Virus record (IMG/VR): IMGVR_UViG_3300021088_000010
Coordinates: 1 to 64,000 of that record
Strand: one strand, 5' to 3'
Length of the DNA stretch: 64,000 bases
Origin: a virus
Notes under the pieces: model-generated
What the model saw: the letters and a program-made list of their open reading frames with translations, nothing else
Told to the model about the DNA's origin: nothing
The model's database searches: none
Part shown: positions 41,867-49,382 of the stretch, one piece after another
How positions within the stretch are numbered: the stretch's first letter is position 1
Layout of the letters: the number at the start of each line of letters is the position of its first letter
Translations under genes and position numbers: made by a program

Positions 41867-43276
41867 CTACCACTCCTCTCTAGGGTACGGTGCTTGTTTT
41901 CTTACTCCAGGTTTTATTGCAGGTTCAATTTCAGTCTTGGGTGGTTTCCCGACTATGTGATCCTTAAGCTTCCCCAAAGGGGCCTTAGGCGCACTCCTAC
42001 TAGGGTTATCCCACCTTGACCAATCGACTGTCTTGTAATCTACAGCCCTACACACAGGGAACAAATTCGTATTGCTTAACACGTTATGTAACATCTTACA
42101 CTGAGCAAGGGACTTGTTAAACTCGGAGGGTACACCTATCTGAATACCTCCAGAAGTTGTCCGATGAAAGACAATTTCATCTATACTACTTCTCAGAGCT
42201 TGCTTTATCCCCTGAATAGGTAAAGGTACATCATGATAGATGTAAAAATACTCTGTCACACTAAGATGTACTCTCCGACCTTTGGAGATTAAATCTTTAA
42301 CCACATCTGGCAGATGCCCAAGAGTGTGCTGTTGAACAGTTAAGTTATAGAATCCCTTAGGAAGTTGAAAAGGCTCCCACGTAGGTTGAGGTGTACGCTT
42401 TAGCATTGGTGTTCCCTGAGTCAAGTACTCAAACAACTCATGACATGTTTGTTCCTCAGGCTTAATCATGCTGGGGAAGAAGCAATTACCAAACTGATTA
42501 AAAGAGAAGTCTGTAGGAGCTTTTGTAAAGTTTTCCACCCCCCACCTACCTCTAAAATCTGTTGTATCTTCAGAAGGCAATCCCCACTTCTGCAAGGCAT
42601 GTAAGGCAATGGCTGCATCATCATCTCGATTTTGATACACTTGTAGCAAAGTCAAAATCGCATCATACTCTCTACCTTTCTCAATACGCCATTTGCTACC
42701 ACGATACAGCAATAACTTATTCAGCACCAACACAAAGTACATAAGCCACGGACTAGCCATTTGAGTAGGTAAAGTCCTGTACTCATACCCATGAGACTGA
42801 GGACGTACATCCCCGTACTTTCCATAATGTGTGTTGACCACTCGCGCATTAAAGGTATACTTATTAAACACACCTTGATTAATCAAGGTTTGGCATATTG
42901 TATCCAGTATCTCAACATCCTTCTGTCTATCTGGTCGCCTACGTCCCAGATGTATATGTCCGCCACAGCCATCCTTCCCGTTGTACGAGACAGCAGACCA
43001 AGTAAGCTGTGATATATCATACCTATGTACATAAGCCATCCATCTCAGTGAATCCACAATACTAGCCACGACCTCAAGAGCAAACTTGGAGGGATAAGCT
43101 CGAATCTCAGCTTGTCTACCGGCCATATCGGACCCGAAGGCTCTTGACGTAGTTAAGCCGCATGATTCAGCGTAGATATACTTTCCTGTAGCTGAGTTAA
43201 ACACAAACTCAGGGTCTAAGCCTAGGCTGAATCTGTTGCAAAGCCTTGCGGTGCGTGGATAGATAGAAATTCCCAT
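41867..43276 (-). CDS. phiEco32-type COOH-NH2 ligase 1
   Basis: 469 residues with the glutamine-synthetase-like amidoligase pattern of phage phiEco32: SLGLDPEFVF (17-26), GRQAEIRAYP (53-62), CGGHIHLGRR (104-113) and GYEYRTLPTQ (163-172). These carry the metal- and ATP-binding residues. The C-terminal 120 residues are Pro/Lys-rich and less conserved. The enzyme is expected to join an amine to a carboxylate with ATP. It lies 4 bases upstream of the amidotransferase start. The substrate is unknown. Confidence 0.85.
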   Translation of the reverse strand: MGISIYPRTARLCNRFSLGLDPEFVFNSATGKYIYAESCGLTTSRAFGSDMAGRQAEIRAYPSKFALEVVASIVDSLRWMAYVHRYDISQLTWSAVSYNGKDGCGGHIHLGRRRPDRQKDVEILDTICQTLINQGVFNKYTFNARVVNTHYGKYGDVRPQSHGYEYRTLPTQMASPWLMYFVLVLNKLLLYRGSKWRIEKGREYDAILTLLQVYQNRDDDAAIALHALQKWGLPSEDTTDFRGRWGVENFTKAPTDFSFNQFGNCFFPSMIKPEEQTCHELFEYLTQGTPMLKRTPQPTWEPFQLPKGFYNLTVQQHTLGHLPDVVKDLISKGRRVHLSVTEYFYIYHDVPLPIQGIKQALRSSIDEIVFHRTTSGGIQIGVPSEFNKSLAQCKMLHNVLSNTNLFPVCRAVDYKTVDWSRWDNPSRSAPKAPLGKLKDHIVGKPPKTEIEPAIKPGVRKQAPYPREEW

Positions 43277-43774
43277 TTATGCCCAACCCTCTGTACCAAC
43301 AAGATTTAATGCCTCTAGTAGAGCACGAGGCTGTGGTTCACTCTCGCACCACGCTTGAGTACAAGCTGATGAGCACAAAGGAACACCCCATTTTCTCTGC
43401 GCAGTATGGTGGTCACAAATTACGCACTTGCTATCCTTGAGCAATAAATCGTATGCGGCGCAGAGTCTTTTAGTACATCCTCCCTTGGCGAAGTGCAATT
43501 GTCTATCTGACGTAGACTCCGTGCTGTTATGACCGCATGATCTGCATTCAGCCAAGATATGCCCCGGTGCAGTTAGAATACAAGCCCAAAAGCGCCACTC
43601 CCACAGCTTGAAAAGACCTGGAATTTCAAATGGTTGATACACGTCCCTACCAGACCCAGCAGTGAGTATCCTACTCGCAGGCCAGCTCTCACGTTCTATT
43701 ACCAGCACAGGTTTCTTAGGGCCACGTACCCCGTGAGGCATTGTTTTCTGTGTAATAATCCAGCGTGGTATCAT
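43277..43774 (-). CDS. Zinc-binding hypothetical protein, 165 aa
   Basis: Starts at 43774, the overlap with the preceding gene (ATGA). The middle holds several Cys/His groups: AECRSCGHN, CTKRLCAAYD and CVICDHHTAQ, then CSSACTQAWC. The first half is Trp/Arg-rich. The stop is immediately before the ligase 1 ATG. It may be a partner of the amidoligase set. No family recognised. Confidence 0.55.
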   Translation of the reverse strand: MIPRWIITQKTMPHGVRGPKKPVLVIERESWPASRILTAGSGRDVYQPFEIPGLFKLWEWRFWACILTAPGHILAECRSCGHNSTESTSDRQLHFAKGGCTKRLCAAYDLLLKDSKCVICDHHTAQRKWGVPLCSSACTQAWCESEPQPRALLEALNLVGTEGWA

Positions 43775-44010
43775 TGATAGCTACCTCTCCATCTCCAATA
43801 AATCATCGCGTAGCTTTCTCCCGGTTCTTGGATTACATCAAATGTACCGTGTTTCGCACACTTATGTCGCCTACAATGAGACACAGAGCAAATAGATACA
43901 ACTCCATCACAAGTCGGACACTTGGTATTCACAGACTCAATCCACTTGTGCTCTTTATGTCTATAGGGTTTCATAAAATATTTGGAAAGCCTGTGCTCCC
44001 AACAAGCCAC
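43771..44010 (-). CDS. Zinc-ribbon protein, 79 aa
   Basis: CPTCDGVVSICSVSHCRRHKC gives several Cys/His ligands for one zinc-ribbon. The N-terminal basic part (RLSKYFMKPYRHKEHK) is poorly defined and the exact start among in-frame codons is uncertain. It lies at the start of the ligase 1 sub-operon, after a 333-bp non-coding stretch. Confidence 0.5.
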   Translation of the reverse strand: MACWEHRLSKYFMKPYRHKEHKWIESVNTKCPTCDGVVSICSVSHCRRHKCAKHGTFDVIQEPGESYAMIYWRWRGSYQ

Positions 44011-44343
44011 AGGCTCCCTCCAATCGCCGCTCTGCTTTTGTTTTCAGGACGTATTACGTTGATACGTTACAGAGTTAGGCTGCATTGGCCTGACGAATCA
44101 GGGCACTAGCTTATCACCTTACCCCTTGCGGGGGACCACGTACACTCCACTTTAAGTGCTATACTCATTGGCTTGAGCTAGCAGGTGGGTGTAATATCAT
44201 TGGCAGTAGCTAGTTAGGTCGAAGGGGAGCTTATGTCCTTACACCTAAAGTCCCTTCAGCTTCCCGTCAAGGCTTTCACCTTGACCGTATCGCTCCTTCG
44301 GTGGCTCTACTGCCAAACTCGTTAATAGGACCCTTGGGGTGGA
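44011..44343 (-). other. 333-bp stretch without a convincing gene
   Basis: No ORF with a Shine-Dalgarno sequence was found on either strand. On the minus strand the sequence holds a perfect 7-bp hairpin GTCAAGG/CCTTGAC (near 44260-44280) and a C-rich hairpin around CCCCGCAAGGGG. It ends in the GGACCCTTGGGGTGG repeat. It may contain the promoter of the ligase 1 sub-operon or a structured RNA; neither is proven. Confidence 0.35.
44328..44342 (+). repeat. Intergenic repeat GGACCCTTGGGGTGG, copy 2
   Basis: Identical to the copy at 35436-35450 and located one base after the stop of the 44344..44562 gene on the minus strand. Confidence 0.45.
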
Positions 44344-44562
44344 CTACATCCAGTTCCACTTACTTTTAGGTGATGTGGCTACGGACAGCTGCTTTATATT
44401 TCCACCGTCATCCATAGAAATAAGCGTGAGAGTACGTTCCGGTTCAACATCAAACTGGTCCGCCTCCTTTTTCGCCTCTGCTACAGTCTTGTAGGGTCCA
44501 TCGACTTCCACGTACATATCCCCCGATCCATCTCTACAGATAACGTAGTATAACTCTTTCAT
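44344..44562 (-). CDS. Hypothetical protein, 72 aa
   Basis: GGAGGACATATG provides a good Shine-Dalgarno/start pair. The protein has an alternating beta-alpha-beta pattern: YYVICRDGSGDMYVEVDGPY, KTVAEAKKEADQF and TLTLISMDDGGN. Small ferredoxin-like phage proteins of this type are common and of unknown function. Confidence 0.55.
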   Translation of the reverse strand: MKELYYVICRDGSGDMYVEVDGPYKTVAEAKKEADQFDVEPERTLTLISMDDGGNIKQLSVATSPKSKWNWM

Positions 44563-44580
44563 ATGTCCTCCTTTATAAGA

Positions 44581-45096
44581 TTACTCAACGTACCTAACCT
44601 CAAATCCAACCACCTTAGCATTTTGCCCCAGGTCCTTAAGCAAATACGTAACTAGGTTTCCGCTCTTTCCGTTTCTAAAAGCAGGTGTGGCAACCCAACC
44701 TCTGTCCAACGCTTTGGTCCAAGGCTCTTCCTTCCATAGCATCTTACTAAAAGCCGGGACACATTGCGTCATAGCCACTGATCCAAAAGCCGCGTTCTTG
44801 GCCGCTACCTCAACAAACTCTACTATCTGATCGAATAGTTCATAAGACCAAGGCTTAACTTGGATGTACGATAGGACTAACACTGCACAGCACCCTGGCA
44901 TTTGCTGGACTTGAAAGTTAGCTTTAAACTTCTTAGGTCCTATATGATCCCCCATCCAGCACTGTACCGGACTCCAATCATTCATACCCCAAGAGTGCTC
45001 TGGTTTACTATTAAACCAAAAACCACGTTCCTTGGCCAAGTCCCTAAGCATGTCTGTGATATAGTTTTGGTGGTCAACTACTAAACGGCCCTTCAT
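44581..45096 (-). CDS. Hypothetical protein, 171 aa
   Basis: Starts directly after the stop of the AIG2-like gene. Trp/Cys-containing alpha/beta protein with HSWGMNDWSPVQCWMGDH, MPGCCAVLVLSYIQVKPWSY and a Lys/Val-rich end. No catalytic motif recognised. Translational coupling with the cyclotransferase-like gene suggests it belongs to the amidoligase system. Confidence 0.5.
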   Translation of the reverse strand: MKGRLVVDHQNYITDMLRDLAKERGFWFNSKPEHSWGMNDWSPVQCWMGDHIGPKKFKANFQVQQMPGCCAVLVLSYIQVKPWSYELFDQIVEFVEVAAKNAAFGSVAMTQCVPAFSKMLWKEEPWTKALDRGWVATPAFRNGKSGNLVTYLLKDLGQNAKVVGFEVRYVE

Positions 45097-45510
45097 TTAG
45101 AATCGTCCTCCCTCTATTTTGTCTGTGTACCTGAAATCTTTGAAACAGTGTTCATATACCCAAGCATCCACCACCTTATCCACAGCCTCTTGCTCATCCC
45201 ACAGGCAGACAGGAACAATCTTCCGTGTGTAAACTCGCCCGTTTTGTTCTATACCATCCAGCCAATCCCACAACTCATCTGGGATGTCCCACAACTCGCC
45301 GTAAGCTATCTCTTTGTCCCTTGTTAAGCGAAGTCCTACTCCGCGAAATTTACCACCCCCAATGGGTCCTATGCCAAAGAGACTTGCACCTTCAATGTAA
45401 CATTCCCCCAAGAATTCGGCATCGTAGTTGGTCAAGTCAAGTTCAAGTCCCCTTTTAAGGATTCCATATGTCATGAGCTTTTTGTTTTCCATAGGATTCA
45501 TATACCCCAT
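45097..45510 (-). CDS. AIG2/GGCT-like gamma-glutamylcyclotransferase
   Basis: 137 residues. LMTYGILKRGLEL matches the substrate-loop YGxLxxG of the GGCT fold, followed by GASLFGIGPIGGGKF, EIAYGELWDIPDELWDWLDG and IEQNGRVY, where the GE of GELW is the position of the conserved catalytic Glu. The family removes gamma-glutamyl groups as 5-oxoproline or trims isopeptides. In phiEco32-like phages, AIG2-like genes accompany COOH-NH2 ligases, so it may process their product. Confidence 0.75.
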   Translation of the reverse strand: MGYMNPMENKKLMTYGILKRGLELDLTNYDAEFLGECYIEGASLFGIGPIGGGKFRGVGLRLTRDKEIAYGELWDIPDELWDWLDGIEQNGRVYTRKIVPVCLWDEQEAVDKVVDAWVYEHCFKDFRYTDKIEGGRF

Positions 45511-45805
45511 CTAATCGAGGAACAATGTGTCCAGGTCTGACCGATATATCCAATCCACCTACCAAACCGCTTCAGCCTGTAGGGTCCATTCAAGCATTAC
45601 GACTCTTTATGAGTGCTAGGGCTAAGCCCGTGGACTTTAGGAGCCTCTCAATGGTACAGCTGTCGCTATAAATTTAGCTTCCTGACTGGCAACCAGCAAT
45701 GACTAGATGCGAAAAGGTTTACCCTCCTCCCAGCCCGTACAGGGCCGCTGCTATCCCGTCATCTTCAGAGCGCGTTACATGCCTTTTAGATGGGGTATAT
45801 CAATC
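45511..45805 (-). other. 295-bp stretch without a convincing gene
   Basis: The only long frame here is on the plus strand and reads across the start of the next minus gene; it lacks a Shine-Dalgarno sequence. The minus strand contains several short inverted repeats (for example around CGGGCTTAGCCC) and AT-rich words such as AATTTATAGCG that could be a promoter. No tRNA cloverleaf was seen. It may be a leader or regulatory region for the AIG2-like gene. Confidence 0.3.
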
Positions 45806-45964
45806 CTATGTTATTGGCGTATCCAACTCGTACTCAGTAATACTTTTCTTCCCGTGAAACTTGATGTTTTCGGCTGCTTCTTCAGCTTTTTCTTCGGAGG
45901 AGAAGATACCTTCGATAAATGTATCCTCATAAGGTATAAAATCCTCCAACAGATACACTTTCAT
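45806..45964 (-). CDS. Small acidic helical protein, 52 aa
   Basis: ATG at 45964 overlaps the upstream stop (ATGA). The product has a beta start (MKVYLLEDFIPYEDTF), then GIFSSEEKAEEAAENI and SITEYELDT, a pattern shared by many small phage proteins of unknown role. Coupling supports expression. Confidence 0.6.
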   Translation of the reverse strand: MKVYLLEDFIPYEDTFIEGIFSSEEKAEEAAENIKFHGKKSITEYELDTPIT

Positions 45965-46176
45965 TTTGTGGCCTCCAGTACTCTCTTACCACACTCATAA
46001 CTCCCACAAATACTAACATCGTTAAGCTTACGGATTCCTGGGCGTCCACATCGGCACATAACTTCTGTATTTAATACACCCCGCCCACCACAATAAGAGC
46101 AAGGTGGATTGCTAACCCGTGCGTGAACATTATTGGGCTCATGGCCCAGACACATCGGACATTTTTTGAGTGCCAT
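45961..46176 (-). CDS. Double zinc-finger protein, 71 aa
   Basis: Start taken at ATG 46176, overlapping the ligase 2 stop (TAATG). Three Cys pairs: CPMCLGHE, CSYCGGRGV and MCRCGRPG, then CGSYECGK, suggesting a DnaJ-like or double ribbon zinc fold. Encoded directly after ligase 2 and coupled to it. Unknown function. Confidence 0.6.
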   Translation of the reverse strand: MALKKCPMCLGHEPNNVHARVSNPPCSYCGGRGVLNTEVMCRCGRPGIRKLNDVSICGSYECGKRVLEATK

Positions 46177-47156
46177 TATTCTTCCCAACGACTCCAAGGC
46201 TGTCCCGCATTTGGTATCCACTCATCTTCAAAATGCCAGTTGCCTACAAAGTTTTCATCTGCTTCTAATCCTTCTTCGCATAACCAAATAGCATTATTCA
46301 CAGATTTTACCTGCTTGTAGACTTGACTCAGAATCCAGCGAAACATAGGCTGATTCCTATAAATGATCTTTGTAGCTCTCTCATAGTCACAGTTATTAAT
46401 GACATCAATCGTCTCATCTTGGTTCCCTGCCCACAGATTCCCATACCGCGAATGAGCCAGCCTCACGCACATTCTGCCTATACCCCACGTTAATTGCATA
46501 ATGGCAGGTGATTGGAGCCAGAAGTTAGATAGGACACGATACTCAACCCCTAACCCTTCTGTATACTTCGGCTTTCTAAACTCGCCCGCAAGCCCATAAT
46601 ATTGCCTGCGAATAGGATTATCTATATGCCGTGCTACTCCTACAGACCACACACCTAAGATATTGTCTAGAGTCTTAACAATCTTCTCGTAGTTTGGCTT
46701 CTGTGTAGTCCACGTCCCAAAATGGCAATGTCCACCAGCAAAGCGATACGGTAGCTTACGCGGATTAGCCACAGGCTTACCGCGCATATTATAAGCATTA
46801 TAACTCGGTTCGCACCCTAATTCCACATGCCTAGGGTGTGCGTTATCTAGTATAACTTGAGGAACTCGAACTACATTCTTTAGAGATAGGCGAGCCTTGG
46901 GGTCTTTCTGTAAAGCTAGGCTATTCAATTCTATCAGCCTTTCTCTCGTGTATTTGACAAGATTATTTTGGCAATGTGCTCCCTCATGGTTGTACTTCCA
47001 TTCAGCCTGGAACCCGTCATTATACAGCATTACATCTTTACCTTTACCGGGTAAAAACTCAAAAGCAGGGAGTAATTTAAGACCTGAGTAGACAAAGCAC
47101 TCTGGGTCTGCTCCCAAAGAAATTGTACGTCTCTTTGATACACGTCCCTCAATCAT
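46176..47156 (-). CDS. phiEco32-type COOH-NH2 ligase 2
   Basis: Start taken at ATG 47156, overlapping the preceding small gene's stop (ATGA), 10 bases after GGAGG. The 326-residue product has SLGADPECFVY (13-23), FQAEWKYNHEGAH (49-61), FAGGHCHFGTW (139-149) and GVEYRVLSNFW (203-213). This is the same glutamine-synthetase-like amidoligase pattern as the 41867 product, though the two are clearly diverged. It would form an amide bond with ATP. Two ligases suggest two successive additions or two substrates. Confidence 0.85.
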   Translation of the reverse strand: MIEGRVSKRRTISLGADPECFVYSGLKLLPAFEFLPGKGKDVMLYNDGFQAEWKYNHEGAHCQNNLVKYTRERLIELNSLALQKDPKARLSLKNVVRVPQVILDNAHPRHVELGCEPSYNAYNMRGKPVANPRKLPYRFAGGHCHFGTWTTQKPNYEKIVKTLDNILGVWSVGVARHIDNPIRRQYYGLAGEFRKPKYTEGLGVEYRVLSNFWLQSPAIMQLTWGIGRMCVRLAHSRYGNLWAGNQDETIDVINNCDYERATKIIYRNQPMFRWILSQVYKQVKSVNNAIWLCEEGLEADENFVGNWHFEDEWIPNAGQPWSRWEE

Positions 47157-47308
47157 TTCTTTTTCGCCTCCAGTACAATGGAATACACCCGTAAATGGCA
47201 CAGGGGACATTCATTCAGGACTCGCCACCTACCATTACGTGGAACTGTGGGGATTTCATAGTCCAATACCGTCATCTTCATCCCTACTTTACACCGTTCG
47301 CACATCAT
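47153..47308 (-). CDS. Small zinc-ribbon protein, 51 aa
   Basis: ATGATG at 47308 follows AAGGAGTAG. CERCKVGMK and CPLCHLRV form a zinc ribbon; its TGA overlaps the ligase 2 ATG. A 17-codon frame with its own GGAGG (47309..47362) ends just before it (TAGATG). The coupling to ligase 2 suggests a shared function. Confidence 0.6.
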   Translation of the reverse strand: MMCERCKVGMKMTVLDYEIPTVPRNGRWRVLNECPLCHLRVYSIVLEAKKK

Positions 47309-47315
47309 CTACTCC

Positions 47316-47468
47316 TTATCCCCTGCCTGCTGGCCTGTCCAGTCCTTCTTCGGCAATGGCATGATTCCTCCTTCTCATTTCCTCGACATAGTGATCCCAA
47401 CACAGCCAGAGGACTCCATCCAAGCAAACATCCAAAGAGTTCATACATCGCACCTTCTCACACCTCAT
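47316..47468 (-). CDS. Small Cys-containing protein, 50 aa
   Basis: ATG at 47468 overlaps the stop (ATGA) of a 13-codon frame that in turn overlaps the preceding gene's stop. MRCEKVRCMNSLDVCLDG, then LCWDHYVEEMRRRN: Cys/His positions suggest a compact metal-binding fold. Short and low-information, but the chain of overlaps argues for translation. Confidence 0.4.
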   Translation of the reverse strand: MRCEKVRCMNSLDVCLDGVLWLCWDHYVEEMRRRNHAIAEEGLDRPAGRG

Positions 47469-47502
47469 TTCTTCACCTCTTGCCCCTCGCCAGCGTCCTC
47501 GA

Positions 47503-47883
47503 TCATTCTTGATCTGCCCCTAAATTATTTGGCATGTCATCATAGCCTTCGCTGATGCGTTCATTTTTCTGAATCGCGTCCCAATCTGGCTCGCCAGCGT
47601 CCCCGGCAGGCAGGGGATCGAGCGGTATCGAGCGGATATGCTCTTGGAGGTCGCCATAGGGATTCGTTGAATCTATCTTCCGCCACCGAAGCCCGCAAGA
47701 GCATTTGCCGTAGTCCAAAGGAACGTGTTGCGAAATCTTTTCCTTCATCTGCTCCTGAGCCATGCGCCAGAGAGCGGCGTCCCGAGCGGCGATTAGTTTT
47801 TCGGCTTCATACATCACGGCACCATAAGGAAACTTATTCCTTGCCAATAACTCAGCAAACTCCACCGCACTATGCATTGGCAT
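47503..47883 (-). CDS. Hypothetical protein, 126 aa
   Basis: A helical N-terminal half (EFAELLARNKFPYGAVMYEAE, then ALWRMAQEQMKE) followed by KCSCGLRW and an acidic, disordered tail. The zinc-like KCSCG alone is too short for a call. The last codons overlap the following mini-ORF. GC content here (47500-48850) is higher than in adjoining accessory genes, a possible sign of different origin. Confidence 0.5.
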   Translation of the reverse strand: MPMHSAVEFAELLARNKFPYGAVMYEAEKLIAARDAALWRMAQEQMKEKISQHVPLDYGKCSCGLRWRKIDSTNPYGDLQEHIRSIPLDPLPAGDAGEPDWDAIQKNERISEGYDDMPNNLGADQE

Positions 47884-48097
47884 CTCCTTCCTTTGGGAGG
47901 AGTTCCTTTATGTCTAGCGCGATTGGCCGCCGCTTCACGTCAAACATGCGAAGCAATCCCCTTACAGCCGCCTGCATATCGGAATAGCTTTCGGGATAGG
48001 AAAGATCGGGACGCCACTCTTTATGCCCCGCTATCAAGGTGTCAATGATCTCATTTTCGAGAGTGCGAAATGGCTCTTTAAGGCTAGGTTTGGCCAT
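47870..48097 (-). CDS. Hypothetical protein, 75 aa
   Basis: Start taken at ATG 48097 after GGGGAGATTCAA, a leader nearly identical to that of the next gene upstream (48311). The product is a charged helical protein (LENEIIDTLIAGHKEWRPD, AAVRGLLRMFDVKRRPIALD). Unknown function. Confidence 0.5.
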   Translation of the reverse strand: MAKPSLKEPFRTLENEIIDTLIAGHKEWRPDLSYPESYSDMQAAVRGLLRMFDVKRRPIALDIKELLPKEGDANA

Positions 48098-48311
48098 TTG
48101 AATCTCCCCTTTCTCGGGCCGTGAGTGGACGCAAATTTTTCTCGTGTGTTCTATCTCTGCCAGTCGGCGAATATTCGGCTTCAAACGTGCAACCATGACC
48201 TAGGGATGGTTTCGTTCTCAACCAGCACCACGTCGATAAAATACGCACGTATGATTTCTTGTAGACCGTCAATTTGACGACCTGCCCCGCTTGAAACTTA
48301 GGCTTGGCCAT
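48084..48311 (-). CDS. Hypothetical protein, 75 aa
   Basis: The product starts MAKPKFQAGQVVKLTVYKKS, a beta-type SH3-like segment, followed by a Trp/Cys pair (STWCWLRTKPS) and a basic end. The Shine-Dalgarno/start block AGATTCAAATGGCCAA is shared with the downstream gene, pointing to a local duplication of the 5' region. Unknown function. Confidence 0.5.
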   Translation of the reverse strand: MAKPKFQAGQVVKLTVYKKSYVRILSTWCWLRTKPSLGHGCTFEAEYSPTGRDRTHEKNLRPLTARERGDSNGQT

Positions 48312-48771
48312 TTGAATCTCCTTTCACGCCAGGAGCGTCATGCCAAGTATTCGCACATAGCTCTGATTTGTATTCCGATTCGGACACTCGAACATCGTAG
48401 CGAATGGAACGCATTTTAGACCCGCACGCCGGGCAGGCAGCGAAACGGGAACCTTCTTTCTGCGAGACGGTAGGAGCGTCCAGAGCGGCGCGAAATCTAG
48501 CCAATTTTTCCGCCGCCTCTCTTGCAAACTCTTGATGGTTCGACGGAGACTCAATTTCGCGCTTCAAGTAAAATTCCACTGTCGGCGCAACTGCCTCCAT
48601 CCTCCCGCGCAGGTCGGTTATCTCCGTTTCAAAGGTTCGAGCCCGTTTCATCCACAATTCAAGTTGTGCCTCATAGTCTTTAATTCGACCAGTATCGCGT
48701 CTTGTCTCAGCATTACACGAGGGGCAAGACTCCTGCGTGGATTGCCATTGATGCTTCGCACAGTCACTCAT
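48298..48771 (-). CDS. Coiled-coil zinc protein, 157 aa
   Basis: Start taken at ATG 48771: the preceding small gene stops at 48785 and TAAGGAGACAAG provides a Shine-Dalgarno sequence. N-terminal SCPSCNAET, a long coiled coil (about 25-110, KDYEAQLELWMKRARTFETE), then CPACGSKMRSIRYD (a Lar-like zinc motif). The CPxCGxxx with a basic context resembles restriction alleviation protein Lar, but the similarity is limited. Confidence 0.5.
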   Translation of the reverse strand: MSDCAKHQWQSTQESCPSCNAETRRDTGRIKDYEAQLELWMKRARTFETEITDLRGRMEAVAPTVEFYLKREIESPSNHQEFAREAAEKLARFRAALDAPTVSQKEGSRFAACPACGSKMRSIRYDVRVSESEYKSELCANTWHDAPGVKGDSNGQA

Positions 48772-48784
48772 GGCTCTTGTCTCC

Positions 48785-48862
48785 TTAGGCTGCCGCACGG
48801 TGATACGATTCCCCACCGTACTCATTGTACAAATCTTCGGGATTCTCTGTTGTTGGGTCCAT
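48785..48862 (-). CDS. 25-residue micropeptide
   Basis: ATG at 48862 overlaps the upstream stop (TAATG). The acidic, Tyr-rich peptide (MDPTTENPEDLYNEYGGESY then HRAAA) has no known motif. Coupling is the only support. Confidence 0.35.
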   Translation of the reverse strand: MDPTTENPEDLYNEYGGESYHRAAA

Positions 48863-49134
48863 TAATCCCTGCCTAACTGGTAACGTCTACGTTGACCACG
48901 TTGGCTTGTGTAATACTGCAAGCCCATATCTAAGTTAAGGTCCTTTTCGTAACGGTAAGTGGGGAACCCGTTATTGGCTTTATTTCTAAGATTTCTCGCA
49001 CGAATACGTTCCTTCCTAGCTTGGGCCTTTTGAATCATGTGCTTAGCTTCATCCGCCGTTTGTGAGAACCAATCATCTTCTTCAATAAACAGCTTAAAGG
49101 GATAATCAGCCAGGAATTGCTCTAGGTTACTCAT
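48862..49134 (-). CDS. Basic hypothetical protein, 90 aa
   Basis: Start taken at ATG 49134, overlapping the previous stop (TGATGAG). A helical protein with LEQFLADYPFKLFIEEDDWF, then a highly basic stretch (KARKERIRARNLRNKANN) and a RGQRRRYQLGRD end that could bind nucleic acid. Unknown. Confidence 0.5.
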   Translation of the reverse strand: MSNLEQFLADYPFKLFIEEDDWFSQTADEAKHMIQKAQARKERIRARNLRNKANNGFPTYRYEKDLNLDMGLQYYTSQRGQRRRYQLGRD

Positions 49135-49382
49135 CACATGACCTCACTTAGATTATGCACAATCGTATTCCCCTGCTTAATCTTCCTCTCAGTAACCTCG
49201 CAGGCTTCTTTGTAAAAAGCAATATTCCTTGAAAAGCGGCTATCTCCATAATTCATCATGGCTAGATGCTTTTCATCATCGCATAGAGCGAAGCCCACAA
49301 CCATTACTCCATCTTTTTTAGCTGTGCGTACCAAGTGTTCAAGAGCAGCCAATGTGTCCTCAGGCAATTTGTGGTCGGGCAT
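49134..49382 (-). CDS. Hypothetical protein, 82 aa
   Basis: An alpha/beta layout: LEHLVRTAKKDGVMVVGFAL, CDDEKHLAMMNYGDSRFS, then a helical end. Overlaps the start of the 72-aa gene upstream by 23 bases. Unknown function. Confidence 0.5.
   Translation of the reverse strand: MPDHKLPEDTLAALEHLVRTAKKDGVMVVGFALCDDEKHLAMMNYGDSRFSRNIAFYKEACEVTERKIKQGNTIVHNLSEVM

Noticed and set aside
44011-45805. tRNA genes in the accessory gaps
   Set aside because: No GGTTCGAATCC-like T-arm or cloverleaf could be folded by eye on either strand. A tRNAscan run would settle it.
45707-46000. Plus-strand ORF of 97 codons across the accessory gap
   Set aside because: No Shine-Dalgarno sequence, unusual composition with Phe-rich tracts, and it overlaps a well-supported minus gene (45806..45964).
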